DNA of 12,195 bases from an uncultured Collinsella sp. (GTDB lineage: Bacteria; Actinomycetota; Coriobacteriia; Coriobacteriales; Coriobacteriaceae). The DNA is taken from positions 1-12,195 of the forward strand of contig CABSNU010000031.1 of the NCBI GenBank assembly GCA_902479135.1, given 5' to 3'. The position numbers and the translations under genes were made by a program. The notes beneath the pieces are model-generated. The model was not told the DNA's origin, made no database searches, and worked only from the letters and a program-made list of their open reading frames with translations. Positions 11,941-12,195 of this stretch are shown here, in pieces. How positions within the stretch are numbered: position 1 is the stretch's first letter; the number at the start of each line of letters is the position of its first letter.

Positions 11941-12114
11941 CCGGAAAGCGCGTCCCGTTCTATCGCTCAATAATGGGGCGCATTTTCCGTTAGCAGGCCC
12001 AACCGGAAAGCGCGACCCGCAATTTCGCGTCATTCCGGGTCGCGCTTTCCCAGACAGGCCCGAAGCGGAAAGTGTGTCCCGTTCTGAGCCCTTATTCTGG
12101 GACGCAGTTTCCGC
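11941..12114. repeat. Three palindromes at exact 62-bp pitch
   Basis: Hairpins begin at 11942, 12004 and 12066. Each has the form CGGAAAGnGnGnCCCG, a loop of about 16 nt, and a complementary arm ending TTTCC. The middle copy is perfect over 15 bp (GGAAAGCGCGACCCG/CGGGTCGCGCTTTCC). Spacers share CAGGCCC. Loops differ except that copies 1 and 3 share TTCT. The array lies between the GH5-like gene leader and the tRNA-associated terminator at the right edge. Confidence 0.85.
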
Positions 12115-12134
12115 AGAACCCTACATAAAAGAAA

Positions 12135-12156
12135 AGGACCCCTTTGCAGAGGTCCT
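12135..12156 (-). terminator. Terminator after truncated tRNA (right edge)
   Basis: Minus-strand AGGACCTCT-GCAA-AGGGGTCCT with one G-U pair and a tail UUUUCUUUUAUG. It has the same GCAA loop, G-U pair and tail style as the terminators of the tRNA-Arg and tRNA-Leu loci. Confidence 0.8.
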
Positions 12157-12169
12157 AGTCAATTCAAGG

Positions 12170-12195
12170 TGGCGGGGAAGGGAATCGCGTCCGCG
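12170..12195 (-). pseudogene. Truncated tRNA 3' end (probably Ser) joined to the hairpin repeat, cut by window edge
   Basis: On the minus strand ATTCCCTTCCCC-G-CCA resembles a tRNA 3' end from the T-loop to encoded CCA. The G discriminator is typical of tRNA-Ser but is not proof. From about 12187 the sequence becomes GCGTCCGCG, the start of the hairpin repeat, as in the Leu copy. The rest lies outside the window. Confidence 0.6.

Noticed and set aside
11749..12033. 95-codon N-terminal extension of the GH5-like gene
   Set aside because: It passes through the palindromic repeats and promoter region, is rich in Arg/Ser/Cys, and the family start plus ribosome binding site fit position 11748.
11941..12114. 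CRISPR array
   Set aside because: Three repeats are long palindromes with short, similar spacers and no cas genes; they fit an intergenic palindromic repeat.

Overview
The window is a GC-rich bacterial chromosome segment that is almost entirely minus-strand housekeeping genes for translation and RNA maturation. The protein sequences, CCA-encoding tRNA genes, strong GGAGG-type ribosome binding sites and gene order fit a Coriobacteriia actinomycete, most likely Collinsella or a close relative. That assignment is inference from sequence character, not from a search.

Left part (1-940): three identical minus-strand tRNA-Arg(ACG) genes, each with its own sigma-70-like promoter. The terminators of the second and third genes are in the window. 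Between the genes lie two truncated copies of the tRNA 3' end, each joined inside the T-loop to a GC-rich multi-hairpin repeat. The same repeat sits next to tRNA-Leu(CAG) at 5900-6210, and a third case, probably tRNA-Ser, is cut by the right edge. This tRNA-associated repeat family is the most unusual thing in the window.

Gene part (1012-11748): a 125-aa unknown protein behind a perfect GAAC-N4-GTTC box (possible LexA site); serS; a divergently read 57-aa membrane protein (the only supported plus-strand gene of any size); proC; then a coupled SPFH (band 7) protein and rlmH. After a 570-bp non-coding stretch (an inverted-repeat element, then the tRNA-Leu locus) comes a cluster read leftward: a GH5-like protein, rsmI, metG, rsmA and tatD, ending at tRNA-Leu. 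Three rRNA methyltransferases (RlmH, RsmA, RsmI), two aminoacyl-tRNA synthetases (SerRS, MetRS) and four tRNA genes therefore share 12 kb.

Non-coding highlights: a symmetric -10 palindrome shared by divergent genes (2903-2914); a long-range inverted repeat around a strong terminator (3138-3280); a 217-bp inverted-repeat element whose two arms each open with the same five codons (5627-5843); and three palindromes at an exact 62-bp pitch (11941-12114). The GH5-like protein lacks several residues expected for catalysis.
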